64,000 bases of DNA from Achromobacter piechaudii NBRC 102461 (GTDB lineage Bacteria; Pseudomonadota; Gammaproteobacteria; Burkholderiales; Burkholderiaceae_B), in NCBI RefSeq assembly GCF_001571245.1, contig NZ_BCTK01000007.1, forward strand, positions 1-64,000. The letters are read 5' to 3'. A program made the translations under genes and the position numbers. The notes under the pieces were generated by a model that did not search any database, was not told where the DNA came from, and saw nothing but the letters and a program-made list of their open reading frames with translations. This document shows positions 47,226 to 55,259 of this stretch, piece after piece (within the stretch, counting starts at the first letter, position 1; each line of letters opens with the position of its first letter).

Positions 47226-48236
47226 ATGGCATACCGCGTCCACATCCTGCAAACCGGCGAAGCCTTCGTGGCGGGCGCCGATGAATCCCTGTTGGAAGCG
47301 GCCGAACGCGCGTCAGTGAAGCTGCCGCACGAATGCACGTTCGGCGGCTGCGGCACGTGCCGCATCAAGCTGGAATCGGGCGCGGTCGGCTATGAGGAAT
47401 TTCCGATGGCATTGACGCCCGAGGAAGCCGCCGAAGGCTATGCGCTGGCTTGCCAGGCGCGCGCGCAGAGCGATCTTTGCATCAGCGTGGCCAGCAGTCG
47501 GCAGACCTTTCCCGAGCCGCGCCAGCTGGCCGCCACCGTGCACCGCATCGAGCCCTACACGGACGACATCATCCACCTGACGCTCGCACTGCCCGACGGA
47601 CCGCTGGACTATGTACCGGGCCAGTACATGAACGTGCTGCTGCCCGATGGCGAGACGCGCAGCTTTTCGATGGCCTCGGCCTCGTCGGATGGTCTGGTGG
47701 ACTTTCACGTGCGCCGCATTCCCGGTGGCCGTTATACCGATCAATGGCTGGGCCAGGCGCAAGCCGGCGCGCCGCTGACGATCGAGGCTCCGCTGGGCGT
47801 CTTCAGCTATCACGAAGAGGACTGGCGTCCGCTCATCCTGATTGCCACGGGCACCGGCATCGCCCCGATCAAGGCGATTCTGGAATCGTTGCTGGACAAG
47901 GAAGACTGCCCGCCCGTCACCTTGTACTGGGGCATGCGCACGCAGGCCGACCTGTATCTGCAAGACGAGATCGAAAGCTGGGCGGGGCGCTTGTACGAAT
48001 TCAACTTCGTGCCGGTGCTGTCGCGCGCGGATGCGGGCTGGCAAGGGCGTCGCGGCCATGTGCAGGACGCGGTCCTGCAAGACCACGACGACCTGTCCGA
48101 GCACGCCATCTACCTGTGCGGCGCGCCCGCGATGGTGCGCGACGCCAAGCATCTGCTGGCCGGACGCGGCGCCAGCCTGGACCACATCTACGCCGACAGC
48201 TTCACGTTCCAGCACGCGCTGGAAGCGGCGGCCTGA
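47226..48236 (+). CDS. Three-domain [2Fe-2S]/FAD/NAD(P)H ferredoxin reductase
   Basis: A 336-residue oxygenase-reductase-type protein. The N-terminal plant-type ferredoxin domain (residues 1-90) has PHECTFGGCGTCRIKL and ALACQAR. It is followed by an FAD domain with RSFSMASAS and an NAD(P) domain with ATGTGIAPIKAIL and a final C-terminal YLCGAPAMVRDAK. It is built like the reductases of benzoate-type dioxygenases and monooxygenases, passing electrons from NAD(P)H through FAD and iron-sulfur to an oxygenase. No other oxygenase is nearby, so the HDO at 39945 and its ferredoxins are the likely acceptors. Confidence 0.9.
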   Translation: MAYRVHILQTGEAFVAGADESLLEAAERASVKLPHECTFGGCGTCRIKLESGAVGYEEFPMALTPEEAAEGYALACQARAQSDLCISVASSRQTFPEPRQLAATVHRIEPYTDDIIHLTLALPDGPLDYVPGQYMNVLLPDGETRSFSMASASSDGLVDFHVRRIPGGRYTDQWLGQAQAGAPLTIEAPLGVFSYHEEDWRPLILIATGTGIAPIKAILESLLDKEDCPPVTLYWGMRTQADLYLQDEIESWAGRLYEFNFVPVLSRADAGWQGRRGHVQDAVLQDHDDLSEHAIYLCGAPAMVRDAKHLLAGRGASLDHIYADSFTFQHALEAAA

Positions 48237-48239
48237 CGG

Positions 48240-48677
48240 CTATCGGAACACCAGCACGGGCAGGCGCGTCTTGGCCAGCACGCGCTGGGTTTCGCTGCCC
48301 AGCAGGAAGCCCGTCATGCCGTGGCGCCCGTGCGAGCCCATGATGATCAGATCGCAGCCTTCGGTCTTGGCCGTTTCCACGATGGCCTCGTGCGGATGGT
48401 CGTTGACCACCACCACGGCGCTGCAAGGCACCAGCGCATGGCGCGCTTCCATCTCAAGCCCGTCAAGGTAGCTTTGCGCGCTCTTGCGGGTCTGGTCGTT
48501 GTGTTGCGCCTGTGTGGTGCCCAGCATTTCGGCCTGGTAGACCAGCAAGTGGTCCTCGGGAACGGCGCGAATTAGCGTGATGGTGGCGCCCATTTCCTTG
48601 GCAAAGACAAGGGCGCGCTTGAATGCCGATTCGGATAGCAGCGAGCCATCCACGGCGATGAGCAAATGCCTGTACAT
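48240..48677 (-). CDS. Universal stress protein, UspA family
   Basis: A 145-residue protein with the UspA fold. It begins MYRHLLIAVDGSLLSESAF and carries the ATP-binding pattern G-x2-G-x9-G-S in GSHGRHGMTGFLLGSET, so it is likely an ATP-binding type. It is cytoplasmic. It converges on the reductase gene with a 3-bp gap and is probably independent of that operon. GGAGAGG precedes the ATG. Confidence 0.93.
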   Translation of the reverse strand: MYRHLLIAVDGSLLSESAFKRALVFAKEMGATITLIRAVPEDHLLVYQAEMLGTTQAQHNDQTRKSAQSYLDGLEMEARHALVPCSAVVVVNDHPHEAIVETAKTEGCDLIIMGSHGRHGMTGFLLGSETQRVLAKTRLPVLVFR

Positions 48678-48861
48678 GTTGCCTCTCCTTTAGGAAAAGG
48701 AATGTCGAGCAACGGCGAAATCAGTATATGCCCGCCGTTGTGCGCCATCCAGTCCCGCGTAAGGAGGATGCCTGCCGCGCATAAGGACATGCCGACTAAG
48801 TATTTTTGCGCGTCGCCGCCGGATGAAAGAATGCCTGTCCCCCTTCAAGCCGGAACCCGCC

Positions 48862-49077
48862 ATGACCATTCAATCCATCAACGCCCGCAACCAGTTTCGC
48901 GGCAAGATCAAAGAGATCATTCTTGGGCCGGTCGTCTCCGAGGTGGACGTCGACACGCCAGCCGGCATCGTGACGTCGGTGATCACGACGCGCTCGGTCA
49001 AGGAGCTGGACCTGCAGGTGGGCACCGAGGTGCTGGCGTTCGTCAAGGCGACCGAGGTGTCCGTCGCCAAGCTGTGA
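48862..49077 (+). CDS. Molbindin-like TOBE (Mop) domain protein
   Basis: A 71-residue single Mop/TOBE domain: ARNQFRGKIKEIILGPVVSEV at the N-terminus and LQVGTEVLAFVKATEVSVAKL at the end, the usual molybdate-binding pattern. Such proteins store or sense molybdate in the cytoplasm. A molybdenum formate dehydrogenase operon lies 8 kb downstream, which is a plausible consumer, though not linked in transcription. ATG 48862 has only a weak ribosome site (GGAA). Confidence 0.88.
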   Translation: MTIQSINARNQFRGKIKEIILGPVVSEVDVDTPAGIVTSVITTRSVKELDLQVGTEVLAFVKATEVSVAKL

Positions 49078-49194
49078 ACCGGGCGCGCGGAAAAATATTC
49101 CCTTGCTCCGTCGATAGGCATATATTGTCTTCGCGTTATACGGCAGTTCCCTCGTGGCTTTCAGCTTCATGCTTTGCCTCTCGGAGAACGGTTC

Positions 49195-50673
49195 ATGCGT
49201 CGACTGCAAGCGTGGTTCATCGGCTGGTTGTGCCTGGGGCTGGCGGTCTGCCTGCCGGTGGCGGCGCAGACGCAGCTGGACAAGGGGCAGTTGGATCAGC
49301 TGATGGCGCCGGTGGCGCTGTACCCTGATTCCTTGCTGTCGCAGATTCTCATGGGGTCGACCTACCCCGACGATGTGGCTGCGGCGGCCAAATGGTCGGC
49401 GGCCCATACCTCTGAGTCAGGTGACCAGGCGGTCAAGGCGGTCGAGGCCGAGCCCTGGGACCCCAGCGTCAAATCATTGGTGGCGTTTCCGTCCGTGATG
49501 GACATGATGGGCCGCCAGCCTGAATGGGTGAAATCCGTGGGCGACGCTTTCCTGGCGCAGCCCGATGCGGTGATGGATTCCGTGCAGCGCCTGCGCGTGC
49601 AGGCGCAAAAGGCCGGCAACCTGAAAAGCACGCCGCAGCAGACGGTCACCTCCAGCACCACCAACGAAAAGACCGTGGTGGTGATCCAGCCGGCCGATCC
49701 CCAGGTGGTCTACGTGCCCAGCTACAACCCCAGCGTGGTGTACGGGGCCTGGGCCTATCCCTCCTACCCGCCGTACTACTACCCCCCGTCACCCGGCTCC
49801 GTCTTCGGGACGGCGCTGGTGTCGGGCATCGGATTCGGCCTGGGCGTGGCGGCGGTCAATTCCATGTGGGGCGGGTTCGACTGGGGACACGGCGATGTCG
49901 ATATCGACGTGAACCGCTACAACAACGTCAATGTGAACCAGCGCATCGACAACGCGCGCAACAACAACGTGTCGTGGCAGCACAATCCCCAGAATCGTGG
50001 CAACGCGCCGTATGCCGATTCGGCCAGCCGCCAGCGCTTCGACAGCCAGCGGCAGGCGGGTTTGCAGAACCGGCAGTCGGGGCAGCCGCGCGCCGGCCAA
50101 GGCCAGGGCCAGGGCGCGCGAGCGGGCGGCGCGGCCGCCGCGGGAAATTCGCGCGACGCCGCGCGAGACCGGGCGGCACAATCATTCGAGGGGCGGACCG
50201 GGCAGCCCATCGCCGGCCATAACGACGCGGGTGGCGCGCGCGGCCAGGGCGGCGCCAATCGAGGCGGACAAGGCGCTTCCAATCGGGGCGGTGAAGGCGC
50301 GGCGAACCGAAGCGGGCAAGCTGCGGCCAATCGAGGCGGTGAAGGTGCGACCAATCGCGCGCAGAACGCCGGGGGCGCGGGCGCGCATAGCGGTTCCTCC
50401 GGGCCGCGCTCGTCCAGCAGCGTCTCCACGAACGACCGGCAGGCCGCCGCGCAACGCCAGCGTGCTGACGAGACGGCCGCGCGCGATCGCGCCCGGGCGT
50501 CCAACAGCAGCAACGCATTGAGCGATGCCGGCAACGGCGACCGCATGCGCCAGCAAAGCCACCGCAGCGATATGAATCGTGGAGCTAGCGCCGGCGGCGG
50601 CCATCGCAGCAGCGGCGGCGGCGGACGCGCGGGCGGTGGTGGCGGCGGTGGCCATTTCGGCGGCCGGAGATAG
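49195..50673 (+). CDS. DUF3300 family exported protein
   Basis: A 492-residue protein. A signal peptide (MRRLQAWFIGWLCLGLAVC... cleaved near VAAQ) is followed by the DUF3300 domain (about 30-230; LMAPVALYPDSLLSQILMGSTYP and PADPQVVYVPSYNPSVVYGAW). The C-terminal half is a low-complexity Asn/Gln/Arg/Gly/Ser-rich tail ending in a Gly-rich, Arg-terminated segment (GGGGGGGHFGGRR). Function unknown; probably periplasmic or cell-envelope. ATG 49195 follows CGGAGAA by about 8 bases. It is coupled to a DUF2950 gene, a pairing seen in other proteobacteria. Confidence 0.88.
   Translation: MRRLQAWFIGWLCLGLAVCLPVAAQTQLDKGQLDQLMAPVALYPDSLLSQILMGSTYPDDVAAAAKWSAAHTSESGDQAVKAVEAEPWDPSVKSLVAFPSVMDMMGRQPEWVKSVGDAFLAQPDAVMDSVQRLRVQAQKAGNLKSTPQQTVTSSTTNEKTVVVIQPADPQVVYVPSYNPSVVYGAWAYPSYPPYYYPPSPGSVFGTALVSGIGFGLGVAAVNSMWGGFDWGHGDVDIDVNRYNNVNVNQRIDNARNNNVSWQHNPQNRGNAPYADSASRQRFDSQRQAGLQNRQSGQPRAGQGQGQGARAGGAAAAGNSRDAARDRAAQSFEGRTGQPIAGHNDAGGARGQGGANRGGQGASNRGGEGAANRSGQAAANRGGEGATNRAQNAGGAGAHSGSSGPRSSSSVSTNDRQAAAQRQRADETAARDRARASNSSNALSDAGNGDRMRQQSHRSDMNRGASAGGGHRSSGGGGRAGGGGGGGHFGGRR
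50257..50352 (+). repeat. 24-bp coding tandem repeat (NRGGxGAx) in the DUF3300 tail
   Basis: Four in-frame 24-bp units starting at 50257, 50281, 50305 and 50329 encode NRGGQGAS, NRGGEGAA, NRSGQAAA and NRGGEGAT. Slippage would change tail length in steps of eight residues. Confidence 0.8.
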
Positions 50674-50695
50674 CACCATGGACAAAGGAACTTTC

Positions 50696-51550
50696 ATGAC
50701 GAATGCCTGGGTTCGTGCGCGCGCGGCCAACGCCGTGGCGGTGCTGGCGCTGGTTCTGGCCACGCCCGTGGCGGCGCAAAGCCTGTATCCGACGGCGCAG
50801 GCCGCGGCGGACGCGTTCACCGACGCGCTGGCTACCAGCGACCCGGCGGCCATGGCCAAGGTGCTGGGTCCCAACCACAAGCAATTGGTGCCGGGCGGCG
50901 TGCCGCAACAGGATATCTATCGCTTCCTGGCGGCGTGGTCGAAAAAGCACGAGGTCATTGCCGACGGCGGCCGTTCCTGGCTGGCGGTGGGCGATTCCGG
51001 CTGGACCATGCCCGTGCCCATCGTCAGCTCGGGCAAGGGCTGGCGTTTCGACCCGGTGGCGGGCAAGGCAGAACTCACGCGGCGCGCCATCGGCCGCAAC
51101 GAGTTGGCCGCCATCGACACGCTGCAACAGCTGCAAGCCGCTCAAACCCGCTACAAGGACGGCGTCGGCCAAGGCCGTTACGCCAGCCGCCTGGTCAGCC
51201 GCCCGGGCGCCATGGATGGCCTGTACTGGCCCGAGGTGCCCGGCGCGCCGCCCCAGGCTTTCGGCCCCGACGCGTTGGCGATGGGCCCGGAGGTGCCGGA
51301 GCAGGACGCGTATTTTGGTTATCGCTACAAGATCCTGCCGGGCGAGCACGACAGCGCCTACCGCATCGTGGCGTGGCCGGCGCGTTACGGACAGACCGGC
51401 ATCGGAACCTTTGTGATCGGTCCGCAAGGGGGCGTGCTGGAGTCCGACCTGGGGCCCGCGTCCGCGCGCCGCGCCCAGGCTTTGCGCGAACGCGATATCA
51501 GCGCCGGCGCGTGGGTGGATGCCGACGCGCAACCCGTTGGCGCCAAATGA
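50696..51550 (+). CDS. DUF2950 family exported protein
   Basis: A 284-residue protein with a signal peptide (ANAVAVLALVLATPVAAQS) and a DUF2950 domain (YPTAQAAADAFTDALATSD; YFGYRYKILPGE; YGQTGIGTFVIGPQGGVLESDLG). Function unknown, expected in the periplasm. ATG 50696 follows AAAGGAA by 5-6 bases and 22 bp after the DUF3300 stop, so the two genes form one operon. Confidence 0.9.
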   Translation: MTNAWVRARAANAVAVLALVLATPVAAQSLYPTAQAAADAFTDALATSDPAAMAKVLGPNHKQLVPGGVPQQDIYRFLAAWSKKHEVIADGGRSWLAVGDSGWTMPVPIVSSGKGWRFDPVAGKAELTRRAIGRNELAAIDTLQQLQAAQTRYKDGVGQGRYASRLVSRPGAMDGLYWPEVPGAPPQAFGPDALAMGPEVPEQDAYFGYRYKILPGEHDSAYRIVAWPARYGQTGIGTFVIGPQGGVLESDLGPASARRAQALRERDISAGAWVDADAQPVGAK

Positions 51551-51668
51551 CTTTCCGGCATTTTGGGGTCAGCCAGGGCGGGGTTGTTGCCAAGTCGCAA
51601 CAGGCGCAAGCGAATGCCGCCAAAGCCCCGCTTGTTGCCCTATTGAAAGGTGGCTGTGCCTAAAATGA

Positions 51669-51700
51669 CGGGCACTGGGATCGGTGCCCGATCCTCTTTT
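51669..51700 (+). terminator. Terminator-like hairpin after DUF2950
   Basis: Arms CGGGCAC (51669-51675) and GTGCCCG (51684-51690) followed by ATCCTCTTTT. It sits just before the next gene and probably ends the DUF3300-DUF2950 transcript. Confidence 0.7.
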
Positions 51701-51708
51701 GCCGGACC

Positions 51709-52704
51709 TTGAAATTGAACCCCTTGCATTTTGTCCGCTACGCCCTGGCCGGCGTAGGGATGGCGCTTAGCGCAGCGGCGGCATCCGCCCCGATCTTCGT
51801 CCTGAATTCCCTGGACGCCAATGTCAGCATCGTCGATCCGGTGTCCTACAAGGAACTGCGCCGCGTGCCTACGGGCAAGGAGCCGCACCACCTGTACCTG
51901 ACCCCCGACGAAAAGTCCCTGATGGTGGCCAACGCCACGGGCAACACGATCACCATGATGGATCCGAAGACGGGCGAGGTGCAGCGCACCCTGACCGACA
52001 TCGTTGATCCCTACCAGTTGCAGTTTTCGCCGGACATGAAGTGGTTCGTCACCGCCGCCAACCGGCTGGACCATATCGACATCTACGCCTGGCAGCCGCA
52101 GAACAAGGGCGCCGAGCTGAAGCTGGTCAAGCGCGTGCAGGCGGGCAAGACGCCCAGCCACATCATGATCGACAAGGCCAGCACCACGGCCTATGTCACC
52201 TTGCAGGACAGTGATCAACTGATCTCCATCGACCTGGCCACGCAGACGCCGAAGTGGACGGTTTCGGTGGGCAAGACGCCGGCCGACGTGTTCCTGACGC
52301 CCGACCAGAAGACGCTGCTGGTGGCGTTGACCGGCGATTCCTTCGTGGAAGCCTACGACGTCAGCAACGGTCCGGCCAAGCTCATCAAGCGCATTCCCAC
52401 CGCCGCGGGCGCGCACGCCTTCCGCGCCCAGGGCGACAAGCGCCACCTGTTCGTCAGCAATCGCACCGCCAATTCCATCAGCCGCATCGACATGCAGACG
52501 CTGACCGTCACTGACACCTTCGCGGTGCCGGGCGGCCCGGATTGCATGGACGTGCTGGCCGATGGCAAGACGCTGCTGGTCACGTCGCGCTGGGCGCGCA
52601 AGCTGACCGTGGTGGACCTGGTGCAGAAGAAGGTCGTCAACCAGGTGCCGGTGGGCAAGTCGCCGCACGGCGTCTGGACGCTGAACCATGCGCCAACCCG
52701 GTAA
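51709..52704 (+). CDS. Exported YVTN-type beta-propeller protein
   Basis: A 331-residue protein. A signal peptide (HFVRYALAGVGMALSAAAASA) is followed by about seven ~40-residue blades with patterns such as VLNSLDANVSIVDPVSYKEL, LYLTPDEKSLMVANATGNTI and LFVSNRTANSISRIDMQTL, typical of YVTN/cytochrome cd1-like propellers. No heme motif. Likely a periplasmic scaffold or binding protein; ligand unknown. The frame begins at TTG 51709, which lacks a clear ribosome site, so the exact start is uncertain. It overlaps the deacetylase gene by 17 bp. Confidence 0.82.
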   Translation: MKLNPLHFVRYALAGVGMALSAAAASAPIFVLNSLDANVSIVDPVSYKELRRVPTGKEPHHLYLTPDEKSLMVANATGNTITMMDPKTGEVQRTLTDIVDPYQLQFSPDMKWFVTAANRLDHIDIYAWQPQNKGAELKLVKRVQAGKTPSHIMIDKASTTAYVTLQDSDQLISIDLATQTPKWTVSVGKTPADVFLTPDQKTLLVALTGDSFVEAYDVSNGPAKLIKRIPTAAGAHAFRAQGDKRHLFVSNRTANSISRIDMQTLTVTDTFAVPGGPDCMDVLADGKTLLVTSRWARKLTVVDLVQKKVVNQVPVGKSPHGVWTLNHAPTR

Positions 52705-53536
52705 GAGCTTGCCCGCCATGGCCGCTCGTCGGCCATCCGCATGGCGACGCCCCACGTTTGCGGGCGTGATCGCCACCGCGCTGGTGTTCGCCCTGCCGAA
52801 GGCGAACGCCGCCGCGCCGGTCACCTGCGACAAGCCCGTCTACCTGACGTTCGATACGGGGCACATGGGTGTTGCGCCCCTGATCGCGGACGTCTTGCAG
52901 CGCCATCACGTGAAGGTCACGTTCTTCCTGGCCAACGAACGCACGAAGACGGACGGCTCAAGCCTGGACGACGTGTGGGCGCCCTGGTGGAAGGCGCGCG
53001 TCGCCGAAGGCCATGCCTTCGGCTCGCATACCTATGACCATGTCTATTGGCAGGGCGATCTGCCGGACGGCAAATTCCGCGTCAAGCCCAGCGCGGGGCC
53101 CGACACGGGCAAGCGCGCCGACTGGACCGCCGAACAGTATTGCGCCGAGATCAAGCGTTCCGCCACGCGCTTTCAGCAGATGACGGGCGCGAAGATGCTG
53201 CCGCTGTACCGCGCGCCGGGCGGCAAGACCTCGCCCGCCCTGCTCAAGGCCGCCAAGGCTTGCGGTTACGAGCACGTAGGCTGGTCGCCCGCCGGTTTCC
53301 TGGGCGATGAACTGCCCAGCGACAAATTCCCCAACGCCAAGCTGCTGGACCAGGCGCTGCGCACGATCAAGCCCGGCGACATCCTGCTGGCCCACCTGGG
53401 CATCTGGTCGCGCCAGGACCCCTGGGCGCCCGCCGTGCTTGAGCCCTTGATTGTGGGCTTGCAGCAGAAGGGCTATTGTTTCGCTACCTTGGACAACCAT
53501 CCGGCCTATCGCGACTGGATCGCCTTGCATCACTGA
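52688..53536 (+). CDS. Polysaccharide deacetylase (NodB fold), exported
   Basis: A 282-residue carbohydrate esterase family 4 protein. An N-terminal Arg-rich region and hydrophobic segment (FAGVIATALVFALPKANA) act as signal peptide. NodB motifs: YLTFDTG (first Asp kept; the usual second Asp of TFDDG is Thr), the metal-binding HTYDH and RAPGGKTSP. Expected to remove acetyl or related groups from an envelope or extracellular polysaccharide. Middle gene of a three-gene unit: overlaps the propeller gene and lies 2 bp before the desaturase-like gene. Confidence 0.88.
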   Translation: MRQPGKSLPAMAARRPSAWRRPTFAGVIATALVFALPKANAAAPVTCDKPVYLTFDTGHMGVAPLIADVLQRHHVKVTFFLANERTKTDGSSLDDVWAPWWKARVAEGHAFGSHTYDHVYWQGDLPDGKFRVKPSAGPDTGKRADWTAEQYCAEIKRSATRFQQMTGAKMLPLYRAPGGKTSPALLKAAKACGYEHVGWSPAGFLGDELPSDKFPNAKLLDQALRTIKPGDILLAHLGIWSRQDPWAPAVLEPLIVGLQQKGYCFATLDNHPAYRDWIALHH

Positions 53537-53538
53537 TC

Positions 53539-54546
53539 ATGGATACGCTTAGTCAATTCTTCGGAGCGTGCCAGCAATGGCTCTTCGAAACGCTGATCCA
53601 GCCCGCGCTGTTTCATCTGGGGATGAGCAATTTCATCGAAGACGGGTACGACGCCACCATGTGGCTGCTCGTCGGGCTGGTGCAGATCGCCGTGCTGGTC
53701 CTGGTGTTCGGCCCGCTGCAACGCCTGCGTCCCGTTGAGCCCGTCACCGACCGCCGCCAGATCGGCATCGACGTGCTGTACACACTGATCCACCGGCTGG
53801 GCGTGTTTCGCCTGGCGTTGTTCTTCACGATCGAACCCTTCTGGGACAGCGTGTTCGGCCAGCTGCACGTGTGGGGCTTCGCGCCGTTCCAGCTTGACCA
53901 GTACTGGCCGGGCGTGACCGACAAAGCCTGGGTCAGCCTGATCATCTATCTGCTGCTGTTCGACGCGGTCGATTATTTCTACCATCGCGCGCAGCACCGC
54001 TTCGGCTGGCTCTGGGCGTTGCATGCCGTGCATCACAGCCAGCGTCAGATGACGATGTGGAGCGATGACCGCAACCATCTGCTGGACGACATGCTGCGCG
54101 ACGTGCTGGTCGTTTTCGTGTCGCAACTGGTGGGCGTGCCCCCGGCGCAGTTCGTGGCGATTGTGGCCATCACGCAATTGGCGCAAAGCTTCTCGCACGC
54201 CAATCTGCGCATGCACTTCGGCGCGCTGGGCGAACGCCTGCTGGTCAGCCCGCGCTTTCACCGGCACCACCATTCCATCGCCTACGACGCATCCACGCCC
54301 GGCCCGGTTGGCGGCTATAACTTCGCCGCGCTTTTCCCCATCTGGGACGTGCTGTTTCGCACCGCGCGCTTCGGCGTGGGCTACGGTCCCACGGGCATTC
54401 ACGACCAGCAGGCGCAGCTGGGGGGACGCGACTACGGCCGCGGATTCTGGTCGCAGCAATGGCTGGGCTTGAAACGCATGGTGGGGCGCGACCGCGAGCC
54501 AGCGTCCGCGCCGCCACCACCTCCGGGCGCGGCAGAGCGGGCTTGA
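53539..54546 (+). CDS. Sterol desaturase / fatty acid hydroxylase family membrane protein
   Basis: A 335-residue protein with about five hydrophobic segments and the three histidine boxes of the family: FYHRAQHR, LHAVHHSQRQMT and FHRHHHSIAY, which bind two iron atoms. It should hydroxylate or desaturate a lipid at the inner membrane. The C-terminal tail is Pro/Ala-rich. It starts 2 bp after the deacetylase stop, so it is translated from the same message; together they suggest modification of an envelope lipid or polysaccharide. Confidence 0.88.
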   Translation: MDTLSQFFGACQQWLFETLIQPALFHLGMSNFIEDGYDATMWLLVGLVQIAVLVLVFGPLQRLRPVEPVTDRRQIGIDVLYTLIHRLGVFRLALFFTIEPFWDSVFGQLHVWGFAPFQLDQYWPGVTDKAWVSLIIYLLLFDAVDYFYHRAQHRFGWLWALHAVHHSQRQMTMWSDDRNHLLDDMLRDVLVVFVSQLVGVPPAQFVAIVAITQLAQSFSHANLRMHFGALGERLLVSPRFHRHHHSIAYDASTPGPVGGYNFAALFPIWDVLFRTARFGVGYGPTGIHDQQAQLGGRDYGRGFWSQQWLGLKRMVGRDREPASAPPPPPGAAERA

Positions 54547-54560
54547 TTGCACGGTCTTTT

Positions 54561-54600
54561 CACACGGGGCGGCGCCATTGGGTGTCGCCCCGTGTGCTTT
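54561..54600 (+). terminator. Terminator after the desaturase-like gene
   Basis: Perfect 11-bp arms CACACGGGGCG (54561-54571) and CGCCCCGTGTG (54586-54596), then CTTT. Ends the three-gene operon. Confidence 0.8.
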
Positions 54601-54679
54601 GCGGCACTGCTCAGGCCTGGGTGTGCGCGGTAAGCGACCCCGGCACCGAGCGATGACGCAGGTGGATTGACACCCTGCG

Positions 54680-55180
54680 TTATGCCGCGTCGTGCGTGGT
54701 TTCGCGCTTGATCTCGTCGTGGCGGCGTTCCATTTCCTGGCGCAGTTCGCGGCGCAGGCGCGCGGCTTCGAAGCGTTGCTTCTCTTCCAGATTGCGCGGC
54801 GCCAGCGGGGGCACGGCGGTGGGCGCGCCCTGGTCGTCCACGGCCACCATCGTGAAGTAACAGCTGTTGGTGTGGCGCACCAGCTTTTTGCGGATGTCTT
54901 CGGTCACGACCTTGATGCCGATTTCCATCGACGTGCGGCCGGTGAAGTTCACCGCCGCCAGGAAAGTCACCAGTTCGCCCACGTGGATGGGCTCGCGGAA
55001 CACGACCTGATCCACCGAGAGCGTGACCACATATTGGCCCGCGTAGCGGCTGGCACAGGCGTAGGCCACCTGGTCCAGGTACTTCAAGATCGTTCCGCCG
55101 TGTACGTTTCCTGAAAAATTCGCCATGTCCGGCGTCATCAGGATGGTCATCGACAATTGGTGGCTAAAGGCGTCGTCCAT
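54680..55180 (-). CDS. Acyl-CoA thioesterase, hotdog fold (YciA/BFIT-like)
   Basis: A 166-residue single hotdog domain. The active-site segment is FSGNVHGGTILKYLDQVAY, with the conserved His-Gly-Gly and catalytic Asp region; VDQVVFREPIHVGELV follows, as in cytosolic acyl-CoA hydrolases. A charged ~35-residue C-terminal helix (EEKQRFEAARLRRELRQEME) is added. Hydrolyses acyl-CoA to free acid and CoA; chain preference not readable from sequence. Confidence 0.9.
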   Translation of the reverse strand: MDDAFSHQLSMTILMTPDMANFSGNVHGGTILKYLDQVAYACASRYAGQYVVTLSVDQVVFREPIHVGELVTFLAAVNFTGRTSMEIGIKVVTEDIRKKLVRHTNSCYFTMVAVDDQGAPTAVPPLAPRNLEEKQRFEAARLRRELRQEMERRHDEIKRETTHDAA

Positions 55181-55259
55181 GGCGGGCGCTCATCAATCAA
55201 AAAATAAAACGCCTATGGTAGCGGCAGCCGCCTGTCACCGAGCCGTCATCCTGCGCGAT

